A program made the translations under genes and the position numbers. A DNA stretch of 64,000 nt from positions 2,130,005-2,194,004 of the forward strand of contig NZ_ATTH01000001.1 of the NCBI RefSeq assembly GCF_000419585.1. The letters are read 5' to 3'. How positions within the stretch are numbered: position 1 is the first letter of the stretch; each line of letters begins with the position of its first letter. The stretch is from Salisaeta longa DSM 21114. Lineage in GTDB: Bacteria > Bacteroidota > Rhodothermia > Rhodothermales > Salinibacteraceae. The notes under the pieces were generated by a model that was given only the letters and a program-made list of their open reading frames with translations, did no database searches and was not told where the DNA came from. Positions 29,182 through 37,641 of the stretch are shown here, in pieces.

Positions 29182-30330
29182 ATGAAGATCGGCATCACGT
29201 GTTATCCCACCTATGGCGGCAGTGGCGTAGTGGCCACCGAGTTAGGCAAAGCGCTCGCCAACAACGGACACGAGGTGCACTTTATCTCGTCGTCTATTCC
29301 CTTTCGCCTGTCGCACGTAACGGGCAACATCTTTTTTCACGAAGTCAACGTGCTGTCGTACCCGCTGTTTGAGTACCCGCCGTACACGCTCTCCCTGACG
29401 AGCAAGATGGTGGATATTGCCAAGCATGCCCAGCTAGACTTGATGCACGTGCACTACGCCATTCCGCACGCAGCCAGCGCCGTGCTTGCCCGGCAAACGC
29501 TGGCCGCCGAAGGCATTCACATGCCCGTCGTCACTACGCTGCACGGCACCGACATCACGCTGATTGGGCAAGATCCCTCGTTTGCGCCCGTGGTTACGTA
29601 CAGCATCAACGCATCCGACGGCGTCACCGCGGTGTCCGACTACCTCCGCCGCGAGACGCACGAGCACTTCAACATCACGACGGACATCGAGGTCATTCCC
29701 AACTTCATCGACACCGATCGCTTCCATCGGATGGACAAGGAGCACTTTAAGCAGGCCCTGTGTCCGAATGGAGAAAAGGTGATGGTGCACGTGTCAAACT
29801 TCCGGCCCGTCAAAAACGCGACGCAGGTGGTCGAGGTCTTTGCGCGGCTCGTCAAGAACGATGGCCTGCACGTGAAGCTGCTGCTGGTGGGCGACGGCCC
29901 CGACCGCTCGACGGCCGAGCGGCGCGCCCGCGACCTGGGGGTGTACGGCGATGTGCGCTTTTTGGGCAAGCAAGACCCGGTGGAGGAAATCCTCTCCATT
30001 GCCGACGTGTTCATGATGCCCAGCGGCTCCGAGACGTTTGGCTTGGCCGCGCTGGAGGCCATGGCGTGCGGCGTGCCGGTGGTTGCAAGCAACATCGGCG
30101 GCATCCCCGAGCTGGTGCGCGACGGCACCGACGGCTTCCTGAACGAGCTGGATGACGTAGACGGCCTTACGGCGTCGGCGCGGAAGCTACTCACCGACGA
30201 TGCGCTGCACACCACCATGGCCAACGCCGCCCGCACGCGTGCCGAAGAAACCTTCGACATCTCGCGCATCGTGCCGCGCTACGAGGCCTACTACGAAACC
30301 GTGCGCGAACGCGCCCTCAGCAAAGCGTAA
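29182..30330 (+). CDS. bshA: N-acetyl-alpha-D-glucosaminyl L-malate synthase
   Basis: A 382-residue GT4-family glycosyltransferase that carries out the first step of bacillithiol synthesis, joining GlcNAc from UDP-GlcNAc to L-malate. BshA-specific signs are the start MKIGITCYPTYGGSGVVATE, FHEVNVLSYPLFEYPPYTLS, VHYAIPHAASAVLARQ, TLHGTDITLIGQDPS and VSNFRPVKNATQVVEVF. The nucleotide-sugar site SGSETFGLAALEAMACGVPV is also present. The ATG at 29182 matches the family N-terminus. bshB and bshC are not in the window. It is convergent with the TPR gene, 25 bp apart. Confidence 0.95.
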   Translation: MKIGITCYPTYGGSGVVATELGKALANNGHEVHFISSSIPFRLSHVTGNIFFHEVNVLSYPLFEYPPYTLSLTSKMVDIAKHAQLDLMHVHYAIPHAASAVLARQTLAAEGIHMPVVTTLHGTDITLIGQDPSFAPVVTYSINASDGVTAVSDYLRRETHEHFNITTDIEVIPNFIDTDRFHRMDKEHFKQALCPNGEKVMVHVSNFRPVKNATQVVEVFARLVKNDGLHVKLLLVGDGPDRSTAERRARDLGVYGDVRFLGKQDPVEEILSIADVFMMPSGSETFGLAALEAMACGVPVVASNIGGIPELVRDGTDGFLNELDDVDGLTASARKLLTDDALHTTMANAARTRAEETFDISRIVPRYEAYYETVRERALSKA

Positions 30331-30355
30331 GGCCCCGTCATGCCGGGACGTGGCG

Positions 30356-31066
30356 TTACGACGCCCGCTTCGCTTCGAGGCGCGCGAGAAACCGCGGGGC
30401 GTCTTGGGCCTCGGGGCTCTCTGGGTACGCCTCCTGAATCTGCTTATACGCGGCCTCAGCCTCTTCATACTGCCCGGCCAGCGTGTAAGCACGGCCCGCC
30501 TCTAGCAAATAATCGGGCGTGGTGAGCTTGCTCTTGTGGTAGTTGGCCGCGTCCATGTAAAGCTGCGCGGCCTTCGCGTAGTCGCCGCGATCTTCGTGGA
30601 TCGACGCCTGCCCGGCCAGCGCGGCCGCCCCCAGCACACCGTCGGTCTTCTCAAACTGCTGGTAGTAGGTGAGCGCCTGATCGTACTGTTCGGTGCGGAA
30701 GAGCGCGGTGGCCGCGTAAAACGAAGCGAGGTTGCCCGCCGCCGTGCCGTCGTACGTGTTGGCAATGGCCACGAGGCCCATCCGGTCGCCGCTGCCGTCC
30801 AGCGCTTGCTGGTAGTTGCCCGTCTCGTACGTCGGCAAAATCTGCCCCAGCTTCTGGTTGGCCTCCACCTGCTGCTGCTGCATGTAGTAGATGTACCCCA
30901 CGATGCCCAGCCCCACCGCAAGCACCACAGCAAACCCGGCCAGAATAGCGCGCTGGTGCGACTGGATGTAAAACCAGGTGTCAACAGCCCGATCGGCCAA
31001 TGTGGGGTCGCGCGTCTCTTCGGTGGACGGCGCAGAAGCGGGCTTCGGCGATTGCAACGTGGACAT
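30356..31066 (-). CDS. Membrane-anchored TPR protein
   Basis: The 236-residue protein has a short cytoplasmic N-terminus, one membrane segment (AILAGFAVVLAVGLGIVGYIYY, about residues 41-62) and a C-terminal row of tetratricopeptide-like helices (FYAATALFRTEQYDQALTYY, AGQASIHEDRGDYAKAAQLY, AGRAYTLAGQYEEAEAAYKQ). The layout matches the YfgM/TPR_21-like group, which in other bacteria works with the Sec machinery and periplasmic folding. That role is only inferred. ATG at 31066 is preferred to the TTG four codons upstream. Confidence 0.75.
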   Translation of the reverse strand: MSTLQSPKPASAPSTEETRDPTLADRAVDTWFYIQSHQRAILAGFAVVLAVGLGIVGYIYYMQQQQVEANQKLGQILPTYETGNYQQALDGSGDRMGLVAIANTYDGTAAGNLASFYAATALFRTEQYDQALTYYQQFEKTDGVLGAAALAGQASIHEDRGDYAKAAQLYMDAANYHKSKLTTPDYLLEAGRAYTLAGQYEEAEAAYKQIQEAYPESPEAQDAPRFLARLEAKRAS

Positions 31067-31533
31067 GCGAGCCAACAAACGGTTAGGTCTACGGAATACG
31101 AGGCCTTGGTGCCACCCGGCACCGGAGCTATGATAGCCGCTAGCTGCGTCGTACGCAACCTTACTGACTGCTGCGGCTTACATTTTATATCGTACGCTTG
31201 CTCCTTCTGTCGTTTCCGAAAAAGTAACAGCCGCCCTTGCGAACGGGCGTTTTGCATGTGATCTTTACCAAGCATCATGTCCTGGCGCCGGTGTTGCCGT
31301 ATGCCCAACGCCACTGGAGCGGCGCTGTCATAATGCAGAAAACCGCCGCCCCGGATGAACGGCCACGCACAGCCCGCGACAGGTTTTCAAACAGAGCCTA
31401 AAATCCTTGTAGGCCCCGGTGGAGCCCTCAACACTGCCGCACGTGGGTCGTACCTATTAAAGTGGCGCGTGCCTGCCTGCGGATGCACCGGGCACGTTCA
31501 CCCCAATCTTCTCAAACCAACCACGACACGTTT
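31067..31533. other. Divergent intergenic region before gap
   Basis: About 465 bp between the TPR gene and gap. A weak plus-strand hairpin with T-run (CGCCC 31232-31236, GGGCG 31245-31249, then TTTT) hints at a short transcript ending there. No known RNA family is recognised. The A+T-rich spot at about 31455-31462 (CTATTAAAG) could be part of the gap promoter. Confidence 0.4.
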
Positions 31534-32544
31534 ATGCCTATCAAACTCGGCATTAATGGCTTTGGCCGCATCGGCCGCCTGGTCTTTCGCTCCATTCTTG
31601 AGCGCGATACCGACGCCTTCGACATCGTTGGCATCAACGACCTGACCGACGCCCACACGCTGGCCACCCTCTTCAAGTACGACTCGACGCACGGCGTATA
31701 CCCCGGCGACGTCACGCTTGAGGGCGACGAACTGGTGGTTGACGGCGATCGCTTCACCGTCTTTAGCGAGCGCGATCCGGCCAACCTCCCCTGGGGCGAC
31801 CTCGACTGCGACGTGGTCGTGGAGTCGACCGGCGTCTTTCGCACCCGCGAGGGCGCACAGAAGCACATCGCCGCGGGCGCCCAAAAGGTCGTGATCAGCG
31901 CGCCGGCCAAGAGCGAAGTGGACGCCACGGTGGTGCTGGGCGTGAACGACGACATCCTGACCGGCGACGAGACCATCATCTCGAACGCGAGCTGCACCAC
32001 CAATTGCCTCGCGCCCCTCGTGAAGGTGCTGGACGATGCCTTCGGGATTGAGCACGGCCTCATGACCACCGTGCATGCTTACACCTCGTCGCAGAACATT
32101 GTGGATGGCCCGCACAAAGACCTGCGCCGTGCGCGCACCGCGGCCGAGTCGATCATCCCGACGACCACCGGCGCCGCAAAGGCGGTGGAGCTGGTGCTCC
32201 CGCACCTCGAAGGCCGCCTCGACGGCATGGCCATGCGCGTGCCCACGCCGGATGGATCGATCACCGACCTCACCGCTGAGCTGAGCGAAGACGTTTCCAT
32301 CGAAGCGGTTAATGAGGCGTTTGCGGAAGCCGCCGCGGGCCGCATGCAGGGCGTCCTGGAATACAGCGAAGCCCCGCTGGTCTCGCGCGACATCATCCAC
32401 AACCCTCACTCGTGCATCTTCGATGCGCCGTCCACCATGAAGAGCGGTCCGCTCGTTAAGGTGGTGGGCTGGTACGATAACGAATGGGGCTACGCCAGCC
32501 GCACCGTGGATGCCGTACAGGCCCTCATGGATGCCGCCGCGTAA
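31534..32544 (+). CDS. gap: Glyceraldehyde-3-phosphate dehydrogenase, type I
   Basis: The 336-residue enzyme oxidises glyceraldehyde 3-phosphate to 1,3-bisphosphoglycerate with NAD(P) in glycolysis. The N-terminal Rossmann fold is IKLGINGFGRIGRLVFRSIL, the catalytic cysteine is in SNASCTTNCLAPLVKVL, and the catalytic His and the substrate-binding parts are in MTTVHAYTSSQNIVDGPHKD and GMAMRVPTPDGSITDL. WYDNEWGYASRTVD closes the family pattern. The ATG at 31534 matches the family start. A strong terminator separates it from pgk. Confidence 0.97.
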   Translation: MPIKLGINGFGRIGRLVFRSILERDTDAFDIVGINDLTDAHTLATLFKYDSTHGVYPGDVTLEGDELVVDGDRFTVFSERDPANLPWGDLDCDVVVESTGVFRTREGAQKHIAAGAQKVVISAPAKSEVDATVVLGVNDDILTGDETIISNASCTTNCLAPLVKVLDDAFGIEHGLMTTVHAYTSSQNIVDGPHKDLRRARTAAESIIPTTTGAAKAVELVLPHLEGRLDGMAMRVPTPDGSITDLTAELSEDVSIEAVNEAFAEAAAGRMQGVLEYSEAPLVSRDIIHNPHSCIFDAPSTMKSGPLVKVVGWYDNEWGYASRTVDAVQALMDAAA

Positions 32545-32557
32545 TGCCTCCGCTCCT

Positions 32558-32609
32558 ACTGCCCGTTTCGCCGTGCCGCTGCACGCCCGAAACGGGCAGT
32601 TTTGTTTTT
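32558..32609 (+). terminator. Rho-independent terminator between gap and pgk
   Basis: ACTGCCCGTTTCG (32558-32570) and CGAAACGGGCAGT (32588-32600) make a perfect 13-bp stem with a 17-base loop, followed by TTTGTTTTT. It lies just 13 bp after the gap stop and 32 bp before pgk. gap is therefore expected to be transcribed mostly alone, with pgk reached by read-through or by its own promoter. Confidence 0.9.
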
Positions 32610-32631
32610 CCTCTGACCGCTTCTTTCCCCC

Positions 32632-33831
32632 ATGCCAAAGTTAACGCTTGACGACCTCGACGTGCACGGCAAGCGCGTGCTGGTGCGCGTCGACTTCAAC
32701 GTGCCCCTCAAAGAAAACGACGACGGAAGCCCCCGCGTGGCCGACGACACACGCATCCGGGCCGCCTTGCCGACCATCCGGCACATTTTAGACCACGGCG
32801 GCAAGGCCATCTTGATGAGCCACCTGGGCCGGCCCGGCGGGCAACCCGATCCGTCGCTGAGCCTTGCGTGCGTCGCCGACCACCTCGGCACGCTCATCGA
32901 CGAGCGCGTGCGGTTTTCGAGCAACACCGTGGGCGACACCGTGAACGAGGTCATCAACGGCATGGCCAACAAGAGCGTGATCTTGCTGGAAAACACGCGC
33001 TTCGATCCCGGCGAGAAGTCGAACGACCCGGCGTTCGCGAAAGCCCTGGCCGCGCTGGCCGACCTGTACGTCAACGATGCGTTCGGCGCGGCCCACCGCG
33101 CGCATGCCTCCACTGCGGGGGTCGCCGAGTTTGTAGAGACGGCTGCCATGGGCCGCCTCATGGAACGCGAGCTGAAGGTGCTTACCGGCGTGCGCGACAA
33201 CCCCGAGCACCCGGCCGTTGCCATCCTGGGCGGCGCAAAGGTGTCCGACAAGATGGGCGTGGTCCGCACCCTCTCGGGCGTCGTGGATGACATCCTCATT
33301 GGCGGTGCCATGACCTACACCTTCCTCAAGGCCGCCGGCCACGACGTGGGCACCTCGCGCGTGGAGGAGGACCGCCTCGACCAGGCCGAGGCGCTGCGCG
33401 ATGGCGCGGGCGATGTGCTGCACCTCCCGAGCGACCATGTGGTGGCCCCGGAATTCGCGGCCGACGCGCCGGCCACCACGGTGGACGGCAACGACCTGCC
33501 CGACGACCAGATGGGCCTCGACATTGGCCCGGCCACCATCCAGCAGTACAGCGAGCGCATCCACAACGCCCGCACCATCATCTGGAACGGCCCCATGGGC
33601 GTCTTTGAAATGGATGCCTTTGCCACCGGCACGCGGGCCATTGCCGAAGCGGTGGCCGAAGCCACCGACAACGGCGCGTTCTCTGTTGTGGGCGGCGGCG
33701 ACTCGGTGGCCGCGCTCGCCGAGGCGGGGTACACCGAACGCGTCAGTCACGTGTCTACTGGCGGCGGCGCCATGCTCACGCTGCTCGAAGGCAGCCCCCT
33801 GCCCGGCGTAGAGGCCCTCTCCGACCAGTAA
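32632..33831 (+). CDS. pgk: Phosphoglycerate kinase
   Basis: The 399-residue glycolytic kinase makes ATP from 1,3-bisphosphoglycerate. Family motifs are KRVLVRVDFNVPLKENDDG, the substrate-binding ILMSHLGRPGG and LLENTRFDPGEK, DAFGAAHRAHASTAGV, the hinge AVAILGGAKVSDKMGV, and the nucleotide loop TIIWNGPMGVFEMDAFATGT with VVGGGDSVAAL. Full length. It is followed on the same strand by the MscS, DDAH-like and glycosyltransferase genes with short gaps (30, 78 and 9 bp). Confidence 0.97.
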   Translation: MPKLTLDDLDVHGKRVLVRVDFNVPLKENDDGSPRVADDTRIRAALPTIRHILDHGGKAILMSHLGRPGGQPDPSLSLACVADHLGTLIDERVRFSSNTVGDTVNEVINGMANKSVILLENTRFDPGEKSNDPAFAKALAALADLYVNDAFGAAHRAHASTAGVAEFVETAAMGRLMERELKVLTGVRDNPEHPAVAILGGAKVSDKMGVVRTLSGVVDDILIGGAMTYTFLKAAGHDVGTSRVEEDRLDQAEALRDGAGDVLHLPSDHVVAPEFAADAPATTVDGNDLPDDQMGLDIGPATIQQYSERIHNARTIIWNGPMGVFEMDAFATGTRAIAEAVAEATDNGAFSVVGGGDSVAALAEAGYTERVSHVSTGGGAMLTLLEGSPLPGVEALSDQ

Positions 33832-33861
33832 TTCGACCTGTACTGCTTAGTCGCCACCTGC

Positions 33862-34803
33862 ATGCTTGCCCAACTGCAACAATTCACCGACCGCCTCACC
33901 GACGTCGGCCTCTGGCAGACCCTGCTTACCACCGGGCTGCGCATTGCCGTTATCCTGGTGCTAGCGGTGGTGGGGCTCCGCCTGATCAAGCGCTTTACCA
34001 ACAGCTGGACCGAACGGAGCCAAGACCTGGAAAAAGACAACCCCCGGCGGCTGCGCATCGCCACGCTCAGCAACCTCATCCAGTCCGCGGCCCACTACAT
34101 CATCTGGCCGCTGGCGCTCATCATGATACTGAGCGAGGTAAACATCGACGTGGGCGCGCTCCTGGCTACGGCCGGCATCGCCGGACTCGCCGTGGGCTTT
34201 GGCGCGCAGACGCTCGTCAAAGACGTCATCAGCGGCATCTTCCTCCTGTTCGACGACATCATTCACGTGGGCGACCTCGTGCGGATGGGCAACGAGACGG
34301 GCACCGTCGAGGAGATTGGCGTACGCCTCATCAAAATCCGCAAGTTCGATGGCGAGCTTCTCATGGTGCCTGCCGGCGACCTCCGCACCTTCGGTAACAA
34401 AAACATCGGCTTCGCGCGGGCCATCGTGGAAGTGGGGCTGTCGTATGACCAAGACATCGACGCCATCTTGCCCATCATGGAGCATGTGGCCCGAAGCTGG
34501 GCGGAGGTGAACCAGGCCATTCTGCTAGAAGAAGAGCCGCAGGTGCAGGCTATTACTCTCATGGGCGACTCGTCGCTCACCGCCCGCATCGTGGTGCAGG
34601 TGAAGCCCGGCGAACAGTTTGCCGCCGAGCGCGACCTGCGCGTCCGGTTGAAGCGGGCCTTCGACGAACACGAGGTGACGATCCCCTTCCCACAACGCAC
34701 GCTGCGCATCATCAACGATGAAGAGAAGCCGCCGCGCGCGCCGAAGGCCGCCGCCGACCAAGAAGCCCCCGGCACGGCCGCACCCGACGGCGCCTCCGAT
34801 TAG
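33862..34803 (+). CDS. MscS-family mechanosensitive ion channel
   Basis: A 313-residue inner-membrane channel of the small-conductance MscS family that opens on osmotic downshock. A first membrane segment lies at about residues 18-38 (TTGLRIAVILVLAVVGLRLI), a second at about 75-95, and the pore helix reads ALLATAGIAGLAVGFGAQTL. It is followed by VKDVISGIFLLFDDIIHVGD of the beta domain and a mixed alpha/beta C-terminal vestibule. The Glu/Lys/Pro/Ala-rich end (about 290-313) is low complexity. Relevant to an organism that meets salt shifts (inference). It lies 30 bp after pgk. Confidence 0.93.
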   Translation: MLAQLQQFTDRLTDVGLWQTLLTTGLRIAVILVLAVVGLRLIKRFTNSWTERSQDLEKDNPRRLRIATLSNLIQSAAHYIIWPLALIMILSEVNIDVGALLATAGIAGLAVGFGAQTLVKDVISGIFLLFDDIIHVGDLVRMGNETGTVEEIGVRLIKIRKFDGELLMVPAGDLRTFGNKNIGFARAIVEVGLSYDQDIDAILPIMEHVARSWAEVNQAILLEEEPQVQAITLMGDSSLTARIVVQVKPGEQFAAERDLRVRLKRAFDEHEVTIPFPQRTLRIINDEEKPPRAPKAAADQEAPGTAAPDGASD

Positions 34804-34881
34804 GCGCTGCCTACCTCCCTCTCGCGGGCACGCCTTCGCCTCCCCCAGGGCGTGCCTCCTTCCTCACCCTCTTTCTGCTTC

Positions 34882-35772
34882 ATGGTCTACTCCAGCCCCG
34901 ACGCGCTCGACTTTCAGCTCGCGGATTGCCCCGCACTGCCCGCTCCGCAGCGCGCCCTCCTTACCACACCGGCCTACTTCGACGTCGCGTACGTCATCAA
35001 TCCACACATGGAGGGCCACGCGGGCACCGTCAACAAAGATGTGGCGTGGCAACAGTGGAAGGCGTTGCGCGCCACGTACACGGCCCTCGATTTTGAGCCG
35101 CTCGTGCTCGACGGTGTCGAAGGCCTACCCGACATGGTGTTTTGCGCCAACCAGACGCTGCCCTACCGCCGGCCCAACGGCACCCGCGGCGTCGTTTTAA
35201 GCCGGATGCACGCCCCCCAGCGCGCCGACGAGGTGGCCCATTACGCCGACTTTTTGGGCCGCCACGGCTACGAAGTGACGCCGTTGCCAGACGCCGTCGA
35301 CTCCGACTTTGAGGGCATGGGCGATGCCATCTGGCACCCGAACCGCTACCTGCTGTGGGGCGGCTACGGCTTCCGCACCGACCGGGCGGCCTACGAGGCC
35401 CTTGCCGAACTTTTGGATGTGCGCGTGCTGGCCCTTCGCCTCCACGACCCCGACTTCTACCACCTCGACACGTGCTTCAGCGTCCTCAGCGAGGATACGG
35501 TGCTGATCTACCCCGACGCGTTTGATGCTGCGAGCTGCGATCTCATCCACGCCCTGTTTGCCAACGTGCTGGAGGCGCCTGGCCACGAAGCCCGCGAGCT
35601 TTTTGCGTGCAACGCGCACTGCCCCGACGGCACGCACGTCATCATTCAGGAAGGGTGCACGGGCACAAACGCCCGCCTCTCGGCCGCCGGGTTTGTGCCG
35701 GTGCCGGTGGATACCAGCGAGTTCTTGAAGTCGGGCGGCTCGGTGTTTTGCATGAAGCAGATGCTCTTTTGA
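34882..35772 (+). CDS. Amidinotransferase-fold hydrolase (DDAH-like)
   Basis: The 296-residue protein belongs to the guanidino-group-modifying (arginine deiminase/DDAH) superfamily. The family catalytic set is recognisable: the Asp-containing LPDMVFCANQT (residues 83-92), EGMGDAIW with Glu144, FYHLDTCFSVL with His194, and the nucleophilic Cys290 in SGGSVFCMKQ. Dimethylarginine hydrolases make citrulline and methylamine; related enzymes act on arginine, ornithine or other guanidines. The exact substrate is open. The ATG at 34882 matches the family start. Nine bases separate it from the glycosyltransferase gene, so they are likely co-translated. Confidence 0.82.
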   Translation: MVYSSPDALDFQLADCPALPAPQRALLTTPAYFDVAYVINPHMEGHAGTVNKDVAWQQWKALRATYTALDFEPLVLDGVEGLPDMVFCANQTLPYRRPNGTRGVVLSRMHAPQRADEVAHYADFLGRHGYEVTPLPDAVDSDFEGMGDAIWHPNRYLLWGGYGFRTDRAAYEALAELLDVRVLALRLHDPDFYHLDTCFSVLSEDTVLIYPDAFDAASCDLIHALFANVLEAPGHEARELFACNAHCPDGTHVIIQEGCTGTNARLSAAGFVPVPVDTSEFLKSGGSVFCMKQMLF

Positions 35773-35781
35773 GCGCGGCCC

Positions 35782-36453
35782 GTGACTGTCTCCGTTGTCA
35801 TTCCCACGCTGAACGAGGCGGCGTGCCTGCCGGCTACGCTACGCCGTGTGCACGCACAGCCCGGTCCTGTGGACGTGACGGTGGTGGATGGCGGCTCGAC
35901 CGATGATACGTGCGCGATTGCGGCGTCGATGGGCGCTTCGGTCGTGCGCGGGCCGCGGCGGGGACGCGCGCATCAGATGAACCACGGCGCGGCCCACACC
36001 ACGGGCGACGCGCTCCTCTTTCTGCATGCCGATACGCTCCTGCCGCCGCGTGGCCTTTCGCCGGTGCGCCGGGCCCTCGCGTCGCACGCTGCGGGCATCT
36101 TCCGCCTTTCGTTCGACGTCGCCCATCCGCTGCTGCGGCTGTACGCCTGGTGCACGCGGCTCCCATGGGTTCGCCTCTGCTTTGGCGACCGCGGGCTGTT
36201 CGTCCGGCGCACGGCCTTCAACGCCGTGGGCGGCTTTCCGCCATGGCCCATCTTTGAGGACCTGGAGCTTGCCGCGCGCCTGCACCGCCACGGCCCCTTC
36301 GCCTTCCTCCCCCAGGCCGTCACCACCTCGGCGCGGCGCTTTGAGCGCCACGGGCTGCTGCGGCAACAGCTCCAAAACGCCCGCCTGTGGATGGGCTACT
36401 GCCTCGGCGCCTCGCCCGAGCGGCTAGCCGCCCACTACCGCTACGACGACTGA
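35782..36453 (+). CDS. Family 2 glycosyltransferase (TIGR04283 type)
   Basis: A 223-residue GT2 enzyme with GTG start. The nucleotide-sugar fold shows VSVVIPTLNEAACLPATL, DVTVVDGGSTDDTCAIA, the GRAHQMNHGAAHTTGDALLF stretch and FLHADTLLPP (the metal-binding DxD is HAD here). The later part GDRGLFVRRTAFNAVGGFPP and IFEDLELAARLHRHG is typical of the TIGR04283 subfamily, some of which are linked to arsenosugar biosynthesis. No arsenic gene is near, so the acceptor is unknown. It is the last gene of the pgk row and is followed by the tRNA-Ser region on the other strand. Confidence 0.85.
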   Translation: MTVSVVIPTLNEAACLPATLRRVHAQPGPVDVTVVDGGSTDDTCAIAASMGASVVRGPRRGRAHQMNHGAAHTTGDALLFLHADTLLPPRGLSPVRRALASHAAGIFRLSFDVAHPLLRLYAWCTRLPWVRLCFGDRGLFVRRTAFNAVGGFPPWPIFEDLELAARLHRHGPFAFLPQAVTTSARRFERHGLLRQQLQNARLWMGYCLGASPERLAAHYRYDD

Positions 36454-36489
36454 CGCGCCGCGCGTGCATTGCGGCCGCGCAGCAAACCA

Positions 36490-36523
36490 AAAACGCCCGC
36501 CGCGCGAGCGCGCAACAGGCGTT
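36490..36523 (-). terminator. Terminator after tRNA-Ser
   Basis: Arms AACGCC (36492-36497) and GGCGTT (36518-36523), with an inner GCGCG/CGCGC part, form a GC-rich hairpin followed on the minus strand by TTTT. It lies immediately downstream of the tRNA and probably ends the atp-tRNA direction of transcription. Confidence 0.6.
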
Positions 36524-36527
36524 GAAC

Positions 36528-36619
36528 TGGCGGAGAGGGAGGGATTCGAACCCTCGAAACCGGTATCCCGGTTTACTCCCTTAGCAGGGGAGCGCCTTCG
36601 ACCGCTCGGCCACCTCTCC
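36528..36619 (-). tRNA. tRNA-Ser (GCU anticodon)
   Basis: Read on the minus strand, the gene begins GGAGAGGTGGCCGAGCGGTC and has the D-loop, the anticodon stem-loop CTCCCCTGCTAAGGGAG (anticodon GCT, 36583-36585), and a long variable arm (ACCGGGATACCGGT), as in serine tRNAs. The T-arm is GAGGGTTCGAATCCCTC, and the closing acceptor strand CCTCTCC is followed by discriminator G and an encoded CCA (36528-36530). It reads AGC/AGU codons. It lies 50 bp after atpG in the same direction. Confidence 0.97.
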
Positions 36620-36669
36620 AAAACTATGTGCGATGCGTAGACGGCTCGCCATGCCGTCCGTTCCCGCTA

Positions 36670-37599
36670 CTACGCATTTTCGAGGGCTTCTGCGCCGCTC
36701 GTGATGTCCAGAATTTCCATCGTGATGGCATCCTGACGCGCCCGGTTGTACTTCAGCGTGAGCTCCTCGATGAGCTCCTCGGCGTTGGACGTGGCGTTGT
36801 CCATCGCAATCATGCGGGCGCCCTGCTCCGACGCGTTCGATTCGAGCAGCGCGCGCCACACCTGGTACTCCAAGAAGCGCGGCACGAGGGCTTCTAGGAT
36901 GGTCTCCGGACGCGGCTCAAAGATGTAGTCGACGCCCGTGCCGTTTGTCGATTCGTGCACATCCACCGTCTCGGCCTCCTCCGCCATCACCGGCGTCTGA
37001 AAGCGCTCCTCGGGGATGGGGAGCAACGGCTCGGCGATGAGGTTCTGCGAAATGGTGTTTTTGAACTCGTTGTACACCATCTGCACCTCGTCCCACAGGC
37101 CCCGCTCGTAGCCCTCCACCGCGTCGTCGATGATGCGCCGGGCGAGGTCCACCGACAGCCCGTCAAATACGTTGCGGTAATCGCCCACCAGCTGGTAATC
37201 GCGGGCCGCGAAGTGCTCGTGGCCCTTGCGCCCTACGCACAGCACGTAGAGCCCGCCGTTGCGCTTCTGCTCGGCATACTCATTGGCAATCAGCGTCTCG
37301 GCCGTCTTGATGGCGTTGGCGTTAAACGCGCCGGCGAGGCCGCGGTCGGCCGTGATGACGACGACAAGCGCGCCCTCCACCGATTCGCGGGCCGCGAAGA
37401 AGGGGTGCGCCGTCGGGTCGAGCTCCGACTGCAGGTGGTCGATGATGTCCCGAATCTTGTAGGCGTAGGGGCGGGTGTTAAAGATCCGCTCCTGGGCCTT
37501 GCGCAGCTTGGCCGCGGCCACCATTTTCATGGCGCGGGTCACCTGCTTGGTGTTCTCGATCGAATCGATCCGGTTGCGTATGTCGCGAAGGTTCGCCAT
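36670..37599 (-). CDS. atpG: ATP synthase subunit gamma
   Basis: The 309-residue rotor shaft of F1. The N-terminal helix ANLRDIRNRIDSIENTKQVT leads to RAMKMVAAAKLRKAQERIFN, the alpha/beta central part has TADRGLAGAFNANAI, and the C-terminal helix ends with NNATSNAEE-like DNATSNAEELIEELTLKYNR and ARQDAITMEILDITSGAEAL. Length is a little above the E. coli protein (287). It is the last protein gene of the unit, 42 bp after atpA. Beta (atpD) and epsilon (atpC), which follow gamma in many bacteria, are absent here. Confidence 0.97.
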   Translation of the reverse strand: MANLRDIRNRIDSIENTKQVTRAMKMVAAAKLRKAQERIFNTRPYAYKIRDIIDHLQSELDPTAHPFFAARESVEGALVVVITADRGLAGAFNANAIKTAETLIANEYAEQKRNGGLYVLCVGRKGHEHFAARDYQLVGDYRNVFDGLSVDLARRIIDDAVEGYERGLWDEVQMVYNEFKNTISQNLIAEPLLPIPEERFQTPVMAEEAETVDVHESTNGTGVDYIFEPRPETILEALVPRFLEYQVWRALLESNASEQGARMIAMDNATSNAEELIEELTLKYNRARQDAITMEILDITSGAEALENA

Positions 37600-37641
37600 G
37601 TGCGTCGCGCATCAAAAGGCTACAGGGAAACAAACGGGCGC

